A DNA stretch of 64,000 bases from Betaproteobacteria bacterium (GTDB lineage: Bacteria > Pseudomonadota > Gammaproteobacteria > Burkholderiales > Casimicrobiaceae): contig JADKEV010000025.1 of assembly GCA_016717855.1 (NCBI GenBank), positions 1 through 64,000 of the forward strand, written 5' to 3'. This document shows positions 17,009-25,949 of this stretch, piece by piece (within the stretch, counting starts at the first letter, position 1; each line of letters opens with the position of its first letter). Position numbers and translations under genes: made by a program. Below the pieces are notes generated by a model. That model saw nothing but the letters and a program-made list of their open reading frames with translations. It had not been told where the DNA came from and ran no database searches.

Positions 17009-19294
17009 TTATTGTGGCGCGCACATGACCACACCCTCGTCATTCCAGCCGCGCTTCACGAGTTCCGGTAGGGCGGCGGGAACAGTGGTGATGCGATGGT
17101 TCGAATCGACGCCGCGCGCAAAGCCATTGTTGTAGGCGCGATAGACAGGCGTCGTGCCAGCAGGGCATGTCCCGTTGGCTGACGGGGTCGAGACAAAATC
17201 CAGGCTCTCGAAATTCCAGCGCTTCTGCGTGGCGGGCGTGCTTGCCTGCAGCTGCCTGAGAAAGCTGCACTCGGCGGGATCGACAGTGTAGAAATGCGAG
17301 TTGGGTCCGGGCGACAGGCTGCCGTAGAAACGGCAGACGGCGGTGCTGCCACCTGCCATGAAGCGGAGGCCGGTTCGCGTCCAGCCAGGTCCCGCGCTGC
17401 CGCTGTCGATTGCCGCGGCCTCGCCTGCGTTGGCGGTGATGAAGAAGTGGTCCAGGTCGGTGTTGTAAAACTCGACGATCATCCCAGTGGTCGTATTGTC
17501 CCTTCGCTTCCACGCATCGTAGGCTGCCGATACGGTCTGGGCAGCGGGGCGACAGTACAAGGTCGACCCGATTTCGGAACAGGCCCGCGGATTGAGCGGG
17601 AAGTAGTCGTTTCCCCAGATGAATGTCCCCGCGACCAAGTCGCCATACCGCGTGTTGACGTCATAAAATGCGCGGTAGACATTCTGTTGCTGGATCATCC
17701 CAGCCGTTGGCGTGGCGGCAGTGTAGGCGGGTTCCGGTGATCCGGTGTTGGAACTCGGCAGGTACGGAGATGCCAAGTCGTCGTTATAGCCGAATTCCGT
17801 AAACACAACGGGCTTCCCGGGATTGCGCTGCTGCAATGGCACCAGATAGTTCTGAAAAACACTCTCCCACATCGGCTCCAGTTCGGACACGGAAAGAACG
17901 CGCTGCGGCACTTGGTCCGTCAGCGGAAAGTAACCGCTGATTCCAACCACATCCAGATCCAGGTCGGTGAACAGGTAACCCGAACCGTTGTCCGGGATCG
18001 TCAGCCAATAACTGTTCTGATCGTAGGTCAGAACGCCCGAATAGACCGCCCGCACGGCCTGTACCATGGCTTGAAGCTGCGGCTTGAAATCGTTCGTGAA
18101 GACTGGCGGCGACGGCCGGCTTCTGAACAGGTTCTCCGTTTCGGTGCCCAGCGAGAACATCCCGATCCCCAGCCGCTGCGCAAGCTCCCCATACTTGGCC
18201 GCGACTTGCGTGTAGGAATTCCAGAATAGCGCCGAATTGACCGCATGTTGTGGATGCGCCGGATTCCACCACCAGTCTGCGGCATCGATGCAGGCGGAGG
18301 CGGCGCCGCCGCTTGGCAGGGCAGGCTCTCCCAAGTGCCAGCGACTGGTCTTGTAGGCCGGAGTGTGGCAGGCCGGGCTGGCGATCGAATCGATGTCGAG
18401 CGATGTTTCGAACGCCAGTGTCAGATATATTTTCAGGCCGCGGCTCCTGGCCCGGTCGACGAAGCTCTCCAGATCCGCGTCGGTGAAAGGGCAGGATGTG
18501 TAATTGCCACCGGAATCGAACTTGTACGCCTGCGCGCAGGCATTGGCGGTCACGACGGGGTTCGAGAAACTGTCGTAGTGCATCGCAACGCTGATTCCCA
18601 ACCACTCGACATTCAGGCTTTTCACAAAATCGAAATACCGGTTGTCAGCCTTGCCCATCGCGTCCCGGAATGCCGTCAGCGCCAGGACCAGCGAGTCCGT
18701 CCTGCCGAATTCGGCTCCCGGACCAATGGTGTAGGTTGCGAATGCCGCGAGTTCGGGACCATGCGCCAGTAACGCCAGGGCCAGCTTTCGGGCATCACCG
18801 GTCACGCCGGCCATATTGTCCGCGATGTTGATGGCCGGATCGGGTGCGCCCGTGCCCGTGCCGGCCGGCAGCAAGAACGTCAGATCGCCCGAAAATCCGG
18901 TGACGCCCGCCAGGTTCGGATCGGCGGTGGGACGAAACTGGATGAAGATATTTCCCGTTTCGAGGTTCTTCGCAATCCAGAATCCGGCCAGTTGAAGCTG
19001 GGTGTCCACGCCGAGCCGCACGCCAACCAGCCTGATCAATGCCATGTCATTCGTGAACGGCACGCCGCTGCTATCTGTGCCGCTTGAAATCACCGCCTGA
19101 ACTTCGGCTTGCGCAACCGAAATCGCGGGTGCTTCGGCCAGGAGCGGAGGCTTGAAGCCCATGACATTGCCCGCCCAATTGCCCATCATGTGCAGGCCGC
19201 GCAGATGCTTGAAGTCGGGAGCAGCCCACGCCGGGTGGGGCGGCGCAAAGACGAGAACGGACACGACAAGCGCGAGCATTGTTGCGAAGTTCAT
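17009..19294 (-). CDS. Secreted glycoside-hydrolase-like protein (TIM barrel) with C-terminal DUF5648 module
   Basis: The product has 761 residues from the ATG at 19294, picked because it starts a clean signal peptide (MNFATMLALVVSVLVFAPPHPAWA). Residues ~200-560 look like a clan-A glycosidase barrel. Likely acid/base Glu385 lies in LGTETENLF and nucleophile Glu500 in VFTEFGYND; EWLGISVAMHYD and GISGYFPL also fit GH113-like enzymes. The last ~125 residues are a DUF5648 module (VEFYNTDLDHFFITAN to EGVVMCAPQ). It shares this architecture with the gene at the left edge, but the barrels are quite different. The substrate is unknown; a beta-mannan or similar glycan is a guess. Confidence 0.75.
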   Translation of the reverse strand: MNFATMLALVVSVLVFAPPHPAWAAPDFKHLRGLHMMGNWAGNVMGFKPPLLAEAPAISVAQAEVQAVISSGTDSSGVPFTNDMALIRLVGVRLGVDTQLQLAGFWIAKNLETGNIFIQFRPTADPNLAGVTGFSGDLTFLLPAGTGTGAPDPAINIADNMAGVTGDARKLALALLAHGPELAAFATYTIGPGAEFGRTDSLVLALTAFRDAMGKADNRYFDFVKSLNVEWLGISVAMHYDSFSNPVVTANACAQAYKFDSGGNYTSCPFTDADLESFVDRARSRGLKIYLTLAFETSLDIDSIASPACHTPAYKTSRWHLGEPALPSGGAASACIDAADWWWNPAHPQHAVNSALFWNSYTQVAAKYGELAQRLGIGMFSLGTETENLFRSRPSPPVFTNDFKPQLQAMVQAVRAVYSGVLTYDQNSYWLTIPDNGSGYLFTDLDLDVVGISGYFPLTDQVPQRVLSVSELEPMWESVFQNYLVPLQQRNPGKPVVFTEFGYNDDLASPYLPSSNTGSPEPAYTAATPTAGMIQQQNVYRAFYDVNTRYGDLVAGTFIWGNDYFPLNPRACSEIGSTLYCRPAAQTVSAAYDAWKRRDNTTTGMIVEFYNTDLDHFFITANAGEAAAIDSGSAGPGWTRTGLRFMAGGSTAVCRFYGSLSPGPNSHFYTVDPAECSFLRQLQASTPATQKRWNFESLDFVSTPSANGTCPAGTTPVYRAYNNGFARGVDSNHRITTVPAALPELVKRGWNDEGVVMCAPQ

Positions 19295-19735
19295 CGCTTG
19301 TGCCGCCTGGGGGAGCTGCGCTGAGAGGCCTTCATCATCTGAATCTTCAGACCTTGGTCTTCTTATGGAGTTTGTTTCTCTCAAACCTTCAATCTACGCT
19401 GGACAATTGGCAATTTGCTGATCTTGCTCAACGAAACGGGATTGGATGAAACGTGCGCTATGCCGTTCGTAGCTTGTCCATGGCGAATTCCTGGTCAGAC
19501 GGCGATCGGCGCCTGGAACACTCCTCGGCAATGCTCCCGCCGTATACAGCCTTATCTGCTACGCCGGAAAGATGAGGATCAGGTCGCTGCATGAAGAGGG
19601 CCGACTCTGCTTGCGGGGCGAACCCAGAGATCGATCATCATGAATTGCCGCCAGGATGGGACAGCTTACGGCGAGACCGCGTTCTTCTCCGTCCGGCAGC
19701 TAGGAAGTCCGAGGTGACTCGGATACCATTACTCC
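19295..19735. other. Intergenic region with gene remnants
   Basis: No intact gene is supported. It contains a higA tail (19550-19594, listed separately). A segment at about 19480-19535 (tggcgaattcctggtcagac..) resembles 14243-14298 near the truncated ABC-binding gene. Both suggest past rearrangement of shared modules. Confidence 0.4.
19550..19594 (+). pseudogene. 3' remnant of a higA-like antitoxin gene
   Basis: The 45 bases encode PYLLRRKDEDQVAA and a stop, matching the last residues of HigA at 3534-3578. The two copies differ at five bases, every one in a third codon position, so they diverged as coding sequence before this copy lost the rest of the gene. The following bases (agagggccgac) also resemble those after higA (agatggccgca). 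No HTH region is present upstream. Confidence 0.6.
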
Positions 19736-20792
19736 ATGCGCACCCCTTCCAGCCTCATCCGCCTGGTCGCCATCCTTGGCCTTGTGACACTTGCCGTCCC
19801 TGCGGCCTGGTGTGCCTGCCCGACCGTCGGTCCGGGGCCCACCTACACGCTCTCGATTCCGCCGCCGTACGCCGGCGTGAACTGGTCCGGCTGCAACCTG
19901 ACCAACGCCAACATGAGCGGGTTCGACTTCAGCTTGGCAAACTTGTCCTTCACCACCCTGACCAACGCCAACCCCAGCGGGCCGTATGCTACCTGAACAC
20001 GAACCTCACTGCGCGAATCTCACCATGAACCTGAACGGGAGCATCGCCACCGACTCCAACTTCACAAACGCGATCCTCACCGGAGCCAACGTGGGGAACT
20101 CCGGCGTTCACCGCGCCGACTTTACGGGCGCGAATCTCGCCAATGCGACTTTCAGCGGCGCATACATGGATGGCGCGATCCTGCTCGCCGCCAAGCTGAG
20201 CGGCCTGCGATCGGGCGGGGTGTTCGGCGCGCCGGTGCAGTTGCCGCCCGACTGGCGCCTGATGAGCGGCTATCTGCTGGGCCCGCAGGCCGATCTGACC
20301 GGCGGCAACTTCACGGGCTATGACCTGACGGGGATGAACCTGGCAGGCGCCACGTTCAACAACGCCATTCTCACGAACGCCAACCTGACCCGCGCCGACT
20401 TGAGCCGGGCGGATGTCCACACGGCCAACATCAGCGGCACGGTGCTGCTGCGCGCCATCCTGACCAGCACGGACCTTACCGGGTCGATCGGCACGCCGGC
20501 GAGCTACATGAATGGATCCTTTCTGAACACGACATGCCCGGACGGCTCGCACGTCACATCGCCGAATACGTGCTGGTCGCTTGCTCCCACCGTCAGCTGC
20601 ACGCTTGACGTCGATGGCAACGGTGCCCAGGACGCATTGACCGATGGATTGATGATCATACGGGCGTTGTTTGGACTGACGGGCACCGCGGTGACGAACA
20701 ATGCGATAGGTGACAATAGCCCGACGCGCAGCGACTGGACCGCGATCCGGACTTATCTGAACACCAACTGCGGCAGCAACTTTGCACAATGA
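19736..20792 (+). CDS. Secreted pentapeptide-repeat protein with C-terminal dockerin-like motif, twice frameshifted
   Basis: The signal peptide MRTPSSLIRLVAILGLVTLAVPAAWC is followed by A(N/D)LxxA-type pentapeptides (NMSGF, NLSFT, TDSNFTNAILTGANV, ANLTRADLSRADVHTANISG), which form a right-handed beta-helix. The frame breaks at about 19978-19983 and again at 20010-20013. One added G at each place would restore SGAVCYLNTNLTGANLTMN, fitting the repeat, so two one-base losses are likely. The C-terminus has a calcium-loop-like LDVDGNGAQDALTDGLMIIRALFGL segment, like an EF-hand/dockerin half, followed by SDWTAIRTYLNTNC. The molecular role is unknown; the dockerin-like part might serve attachment. 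Confidence 0.65.
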
Positions 20793-20825
20793 AGCGAGCA
20801 AAGATCTAGTAGCCCGATGAAGACG

Positions 20826-20860
20826 GCCGCACCTCCCGGTGGATCCGGAGTAGGTGCGGC
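20826..20860. terminator. Bidirectional stem-loop between convergent genes
   Basis: The arms gccgcacct (20826-20834) and aggtgcggc (20852-20860) pair perfectly and enclose a 17-base loop. It lies between the pentapeptide gene (+, ends 20792) and the glycine-zipper gene (-, ends 20882). There is no clear U-run on either side, so intrinsic termination is only probable. Confidence 0.45.
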
Positions 20861-20881
20861 TGCTCCTGACGCCTGCAGAGA

Positions 20882-21397
20882 CTACTTGCCGTCGCGGTCG
20901 GAATCGCCGGGCACTGCGCGCTCCACGGCATCGCTCACACGTTGCCACGAGTCGCGGGTTGCGTGCTTGGCTTTCTCCCAGGTAAGACTTGAAGAGCCCC
21001 TGGCGCGCTGCCAGTCACGCGACAACTCCGATTCCACGTCGTCGAACTTGCGGCCCTCGTACTGTCCGTAGCCTTCGACACCGTAGCGATACGCGGGGCC
21101 GTAGTCGTCGTACGTTCCACCGCTGACGTAAGGCCGGCTGGAGTAGTTGTCCCGCCAGTACGTGTCCTCGGCCGTCGGGTCGATCATTGACGAGACGCCG
21201 TGGCCGGCGAGGCCGCCTGCCACCGCACCAACGACGGCGCCGACGACTGTGCCAACAGGGCCGACGGTGGTCCCGACGACGGCGCCTGCAACTGCCGCGC
21301 CGGCGATGCCACCCGCGACTGCGCCGACTCCGGTCCCGACAGGGTGCGCTCCAAGCGAGTCACTGGTTGCGTTGCGATCAATAACTTTGTCGTCCAT
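20882..21397 (-). CDS. Glycine-zipper protein of unknown function
   Basis: The product has 171 residues from the ATG at 21397, which is preceded by ttggagaa. After a polar N-terminus (MDDKVIDRNATSDSLGAHPVGTG) comes a long glycine zipper, GVGAVAGGIAGAAVAGAVVGTTVGPVG and TVVGAVVGAVAGGLAGHGV, able to insert in or span a membrane as a helical hairpin. The C-terminal half is Tyr-, Asp- and charge-rich (DTYWRDNYSSRPYVSGG) and ends in an amphipathic segment. There is no signal peptide. Similar proteins are common in Burkholderiales, sometimes linked to stress or envelope functions; the role here is not known. Confidence 0.65.
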   Translation of the reverse strand: MDDKVIDRNATSDSLGAHPVGTGVGAVAGGIAGAAVAGAVVGTTVGPVGTVVGAVVGAVAGGLAGHGVSSMIDPTAEDTYWRDNYSSRPYVSGGTYDDYGPAYRYGVEGYGQYEGRKFDDVESELSRDWQRARGSSSLTWEKAKHATRDSWQRVSDAVERAVPGDSDRDGK

Positions 21398-21894
21398 GGT
21401 TTTCTCCAAGGTTTGTGGGTTCCGCAGGTTGGCTGTGGCTTCCTGCGTCGTGTCGACCGTCACGGACCAACACGATGAAGCCAGTGTGGGCGCCACGGCA
21501 TCGGACGTCTGTTCGGTGTCGCACAGGACGCCTCGTTCTTTCGACTCAGTCACATGGCGCCAGGGTCACTCCGGACGCGTGAGCGTTGACCTGAACCGGG
21601 CGTAGAGCGCCCCTTGCGTTGTCACATCGATGTGCGGGATTACATGTATCGCGGCGCTGTCAGCATTCTCGGCGAAGCATCGGCGGCGAATCAGCCGGGC
21701 GGCATTCCCGAACACCTGGTACAGACCTGGGCCCAGGTCTACGCGGCGACCCCGCACGGCACGCACCGACCCTGGCGCCGTTGGGGCAACCTGATTCCGG
21801 CCTGGCCTACGCAGTCGATCAGGAGGGCGCCGTGGCCCCGGCGCCAGCTGACCGGCGCAAAGTGGTTTTGAAAACACCCCTACCTGGGGCGTCG
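21398..21894. other. Region without a recognised gene
   Basis: Open frames at 21566-21877 (-) and 21614-21871 (+) overlap, and neither has a family motif. The + frame passes into the dockerin-like remnant downstream, so part of this may be the worn upstream half of that gene. Confidence 0.35.
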
Positions 21895-22310
21895 TTCCGC
21901 GCGCACAAGCACTTCCCGGCGCTGGTCGATGGCAATGGCGCCGTCGCTGCTCTGACCGATGGCATGCTTATCCTCCGCTACATGTTTGGCATCTCCGGGC
22001 CCTCGCTCACCGCCGGAGCAATCGCCATTGGCGCACCGCGCGTGTCGCCCGGCGCGGTCATACAGTATCTCGACGTATCCGCGGACAGCTCGATGTCGAT
22101 CGTAACTCCCGTGTCGACGCGCTGACCGACGGACTGATCGTGATCCGGTATCTGTTCGGGAGACGGGGCGAAGCGCTGTTCGTTGGCGCCCTCGCCAGCG
22201 ACACCACGCGCACCGAAGCGGAACTCCAGGACTATATCCAGTCGCTGCTTCCAAAGCAGCCTTGTCCCGGCGCGCTCTTACATGACCGGACGGCCCCCAT
22301 CCGCCATTAG
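21895..22310 (+). pseudogene. Fragment of a protein with two dockerin/EF-hand-like repeats
   Basis: The first repeat reads VDGNGAVAALTDGMLILRYMFGISG from about 21930. The second reads LDVDRNSRVDALTDGLIVIRYLFGRRG in another frame from about 22090, ending at a stop at 22308-22310. A frameshift lies near 22080-22100. Each repeat has the D-x-D-x-N calcium-loop pattern followed by DALTDG and a helix, as at the C-terminus of the pentapeptide protein (20605-20790). No start or catalytic domain is visible. The 3' end overlaps the SDR gene on the other strand by 33 bases. Confidence 0.5.
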
Positions 22311-23054
22311 CGTGGTTGCCGTGATGTAGGAGGCCTCCTCGGACGCCAGCCAGAGGATCGGATACGCGATCTCGCGCGGATCGGCCCAGCGCTGCATCAA
22401 ACATTCCCGCAGCTTTTCGTTCCGCAGTTCGTCGGCCGTCCGGCCTGCGGCCTGCGCGCGCTTGAAGTGGAAGGGCGTCAGCGTGAATCCGGGGCAGAGA
22501 GCATTCACACGAACACCGTGTTCCGCTTCTTCGAAGGCGAGGGTGCGCGTCAAGGCGAGGATTCCAGCCTTGGTCGCATCGTATTGCCCCATCCCGGAGC
22601 GGCCTGTGACGCCATAGGTCGATGAGATGTTGACAATGCAGCCCGTGCCGGATTTCCGCAGTGCCGGTATCGCCGCCTTTGCCATGTAGGCGTAACTCAA
22701 CAGATTGACGCCCAGAATGTCATGCCAGGACTCGGCCGGCGCGTCGGCCAGCCGCCAGTACTCGCGGATACCCGCGATATTGACCAGGATGTCGATGCCG
22801 CCGAATCCAGCCTCTGTTTCGGCGACGATGCGCAGCGCTTCCGAGTCCTTCGCGACGTCGGCCACGATCGCCAGGACCCGCGCGCCGGGGACCTTGTTGC
22901 GCATGTCGTTCGCCACCGCTTCGGTCGTCGACCGATCGCGATCGACCAGCACGACCTTGGCGCCTTCCTCGCAGAAGAGCTGACCGGCTGCCGAACCGAT
23001 GCCGCCCGCGCCCCCTGTGATGATCGCGACTTTGTCTTTCAGCCGATTGCTCAT
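22278..23054 (-). CDS. SDR family NAD(P)-dependent oxidoreductase
   Basis: The product has 258 residues. The Rossmann motif TGGAGGIG lies at residues 14-21, NAG is replaced by NIAG (VNIAGIREYW), the catalytic Ser sits in NISSTYG, and the Tyr-Lys pair in QYDATKAG. The C-terminus ends in the usual TLMADGGRP. The start at 23054 follows a strong gaggagg ribosome site. It is a classical SDR that reduces a ketone or oxidises a hydroxyl; the substrate is unknown. It is the last gene of a probable operon with the amidohydrolase and D-aminoacylase-family genes, so it may act on a product of amide or lactone hydrolysis. Confidence 0.85.
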   Translation of the reverse strand: MSNRLKDKVAIITGGAGGIGSAAGQLFCEEGAKVVLVDRDRSTTEAVANDMRNKVPGARVLAIVADVAKDSEALRIVAETEAGFGGIDILVNIAGIREYWRLADAPAESWHDILGVNLLSYAYMAKAAIPALRKSGTGCIVNISSTYGVTGRSGMGQYDATKAGILALTRTLAFEEAEHGVRVNALCPGFTLTPFHFKRAQAAGRTADELRNEKLRECLMQRWADPREIAYPILWLASEEASYITATTLMADGGRPVM

Positions 23055-23147
23055 GTCGATATCCTCCTCTGCCGCTCCAAGAAAGAAGTTTGTCGCCGCG
23101 CCTGGCGGCCCCTGGGCGTCCGCACGATCCGCCACAGCGCCGCGGTG

Positions 23148-24113
23148 CTATGGCTTGCCCTGTTCGGGCCCGGAACGGGCAGCGACGCGATAGAACGCCT
23201 GCGCGTTCCTCCAGAAAAAATCATCCTGCTGCGACGGGGAAAGGTGCGCGACCATCCGCCTGGTGGCGCGCACAAGATCGTCGTAGCCGATGCGCAGGCC
23301 GGCGACCGGAAAATTGGTCGCGAACATGCAGCGCTCGACGCCGAAGATCGCCAGCGCGTCGGCCACGATGCCACGATTGGATTCGTAGTCCCATGGCTGG
23401 CCCTTGAGGCCGAACTCGGATACCTTCAGATGGACGTTCGAGCAGCGCGCGATCGCTTCCATCGCGCTCCGCCAGTCGCGCAGGCCGGCGGCGCTTCGAT
23501 CCCACGGAAATCCGGTGTGATTCAAAACCACGCGTATCCCCGGAAAGCTGCGCGCAACATCGGCAGCTTCGCGCAGATGCCAGGACGGTACCCGGAGATC
23601 CCACGAGAAGTCGAATTTCTCGAGCAGCGCCAGGCCGCGAAGCCACGCCGGATCCTGCATCGTGCCCGGCATCCCGGGCGACATTTCCGCTGGAGAGCGC
23701 GAGGTCACCGGTTTGGAGCGGATGCCGCGGACCAGCGGGAAGCTCGCGTGCTGCGCCAGGATCTCTTCGGTATTGCCGGTATGGAACCAGGCATGGCCGA
23801 CGATCGCATTCGGCATGCCGTGCAGCCGGTTCATCTCCGACAGCCAGCGCGTTTCGGCGACTTGGGCTTCGCGATCCATCTCCGCCTCGACATGCACGGT
23901 CGCCAGCACATTGTGGCCGCGTGCGTCGCGCTTGTAGTCATCCGGCAGATAGTTGCGCTTGAGCGGATCGTAGTTGCCCATGAAGAAGTGCGTTTCCGGC
24001 TCGTCCGCCAGCCACGGATAGCGGTTTGCCTGGAGATCCCAGAGGTGATGATGCGCGTCGATCAGAGTAACCGCCCCTGGATCGTCGTTCCAGTACCCGT
24101 GGATTGTCGTCAC
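23148..24113 (-). CDS. Amidohydrolase family protein (COG3618-like)
   Basis: The product has 321 residues. An N-terminal metal site IDAHHHLWDL opens the barrel, VHVEAEMD and GHAWFHTGN follow, LNHTGFPWD carries the conserved His, and MFATNFPV ends the active site. This is the amidohydrolase_2/COG3618 pattern (dicarboxylate-lactone, fuconolactone and similar hydrolases, or decarboxylases). It starts three bases after the stop of the upstream gene at 24117, so the two are co-translated. With an N-acyl-D-amino-acid deacylase relative and an SDR it suggests a small catabolic pathway, substrate unknown. Confidence 0.8.
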   Translation of the reverse strand: MTTIHGYWNDDPGAVTLIDAHHHLWDLQANRYPWLADEPETHFFMGNYDPLKRNYLPDDYKRDARGHNVLATVHVEAEMDREAQVAETRWLSEMNRLHGMPNAIVGHAWFHTGNTEEILAQHASFPLVRGIRSKPVTSRSPAEMSPGMPGTMQDPAWLRGLALLEKFDFSWDLRVPSWHLREAADVARSFPGIRVVLNHTGFPWDRSAAGLRDWRSAMEAIARCSNVHLKVSEFGLKGQPWDYESNRGIVADALAIFGVERCMFATNFPVAGLRIGYDDLVRATRRMVAHLSPSQQDDFFWRNAQAFYRVAARSGPEQGKP

Positions 24114-24116
24114 CGA

Positions 24117-25574
24117 TCAAGTCCCGGGCCGCCGCAGGAATCGCCCGTGCCGGCTGGGCGCGACGTTGCCGTGCCGGTACGCTACGGCGCCATTGACCAG
24201 CACGCATTCGACACCGATCGCCTGGGCGTTCGGCTTCTCGAACGTGGCCGTATCCATGACAGTCGCCGCATCGAACACCACGATATCGGCGAACGCGCCG
24301 GCGCGGATTTCCCCCCGGTCTGCAAGCCTGAACTGCCGCGCGGACAGTCCGCTCATCTTGTGCACGGCCGTCTCCAGCGAAAACAGGCCCACGTCGCGGC
24401 TGTAGTGGCCGAGCACGCGGGGAAATGTACCCCATAGCCGCGGATGCGGATGCTGGTCGTGCGGCAGGCCGTCGGAACCGATCATCGTTGCGGGGTACTG
24501 GAGCACGCGCTGGACGTCGTCCTCGCGCATCTGGAAGTAGCAGGCGCCGCCGGGCTGCAGCCGCTCACACGCCTCGCGCTGCGTGCACTGCCACTCCCGC
24601 GCGATGTCGGCCAGTGTGCGCGCGGCCATTTCGGGATGCGGCACCGAAAACGTGATCAGGATGTCGATGATGCCGTCGACCATCTCGCCTCGCAGCACCG
24701 TCGAACTGGCAATGTACGGGTAGCAGTCCAGTCCGATGGCCTGGTCGCGGCGCGCCGCGTCGATGTGCGCGATCGTCTGCACGGAGCGGCCCCAGTTCTG
24801 CGGCCCGGCGCATTTGTGATGCGATATCACCAGCGGCACCCTGCCGCGCCGCGCGGTGATAAACGCTTCATCGAGCGAGTCGAGCACTTGGTCCGCTTCC
24901 TGCCGGATGTGCGTCGTGTACACGCCTCCCATCTCGCCGGCGATGCCGGCCAGCAGCGCCAGCTCGTCGATGTCAGCAGCGGCGCCCGGCGGATAGAACA
25001 CGCCGGAACTCAGCCCGGTCGCCCCGGCCGCCATCCCCTCGCGCAGCAGCTCGCCCATGCGCGCCTGTTCGGCCGCCGTTGCCGCCCGATAGGGGTCGCC
25101 CATCGCCGCCACCCGCAACGTCGAGTGGCCCACCAGCGCGGCGACGTTGACGGCGGGCCGTGCCGCATCGACCGCCGCCGCGTAGGCGGCCATCGTCGGA
25201 TAGATGTATTTGTCGGGCCCGCCCAGCAGGTTCAGCGGCGGCGGCACGTTCGCATGCACCAACGGCGCGAGGCTGATGCCGCAATTGCCGGTCACAACGG
25301 TCGTGACGCCTTGGCTGATCTTGGGCAGCATCCGCGGCGCGGACTGTGCGAGGTAGTCGTCGTGGGTATGCACATCGATGAATCCGGGCGCGACGATCTT
25401 GCCTGTAGCGTCGATGACCCAGGCGCCCTCCTCCACCAGGCCCGCGCCGATGGCGACGATGCGCGCGCCCTCGATGCGCACATCGGCAGTGAAGCGCGGG
25501 GCGCCCGTGCCGTCGATGACTGTGCCGCCGCGCAGCAGCACGCCCTGTGGCCGGTCGGCGTTTCCGGAATGCAT
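24117..25574 (-). CDS. N-acyl-D-amino-acid deacylase family amidohydrolase
   Basis: The product has 485 residues from the ATG at 25574, which follows aaaggag. The N-terminal beta sandwich (VLLRGGTVIDGTGAPRFTADVRIEGARIVAIG) leads into the metal motif PGFIDVHTHDDYL. GVTTVVTGNCGISLAPL and TTHIRQEADQVLDSLDEAF are D-aminoacylase signatures, and VISHHKCAG supplies further metal ligands. The C-terminal MIGSDGLPHDQHPHPRLWGTFPRVLG and GRGEIRAGAFADIVVFD-like end match the family. It probably hydrolyses an N-acyl-D-amino acid or related cyclic amide with zinc. It is the first gene of the operon. Confidence 0.8.
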   Translation of the reverse strand: MHSGNADRPQGVLLRGGTVIDGTGAPRFTADVRIEGARIVAIGAGLVEEGAWVIDATGKIVAPGFIDVHTHDDYLAQSAPRMLPKISQGVTTVVTGNCGISLAPLVHANVPPPLNLLGGPDKYIYPTMAAYAAAVDAARPAVNVAALVGHSTLRVAAMGDPYRAATAAEQARMGELLREGMAAGATGLSSGVFYPPGAAADIDELALLAGIAGEMGGVYTTHIRQEADQVLDSLDEAFITARRGRVPLVISHHKCAGPQNWGRSVQTIAHIDAARRDQAIGLDCYPYIASSTVLRGEMVDGIIDILITFSVPHPEMAARTLADIAREWQCTQREACERLQPGGACYFQMREDDVQRVLQYPATMIGSDGLPHDQHPHPRLWGTFPRVLGHYSRDVGLFSLETAVHKMSGLSARQFRLADRGEIRAGAFADIVVFDAATVMDTATFEKPNAQAIGVECVLVNGAVAYRHGNVAPSRHGRFLRRPGT

Positions 25575-25949
25575 GGCTGACTCCTTTCGGATTTGGGTCA
25601 TGGCGAGCGGATCATCACCCGCGGTGCTCCCTCACCGCGTACTTCCCCTCCCGCGCCCGTCCTCCCCGATCCCGCAATTTCCCATACCGAAGATCGAACC
25701 CCCGCATTTCCTCAACGCTTGCCACAGGTATCGAGAACAACAACGGGCGTCAGGCTCTATGGCCAAGCCCTGAAGTGCGATCACCGGGCGGGATACCGAG
25801 CAAAGCTCTGGTCATCTGAGCCCGGGCCGGCGTCGCCGCGCCCGCCGCAAGCCTTGCGTTACCGAATCTGGCCGCCCGGACCGGACAATCCGGCGCGGGC
25901 TGCCACGTACCCGCGCACCGATTGTTGCGCGCCGGCGCCTTCATTCCGC
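25575..25949. other. Intergenic region, nothing recognised
   Basis: This stretch lies upstream of the deacylase operon and after the lytic transglycosylase stop, both on the minus strand. Open frames here are GC-rich shadows without motifs. The deacylase promoter should lie here, but I could not place a convincing -10/-35 pair. Confidence 0.35.

Noticed and set aside
16628..17071. Plus-strand ORF of 147 codons
   Set aside because: It overlaps the end of the glycosidase gene, lacks a ribosome site and any motif.
22278..25574. Biosynthetic gene cluster
   Set aside because: The three enzymes suggest a small catabolic operon; there is no core synthase, regulator or transporter.
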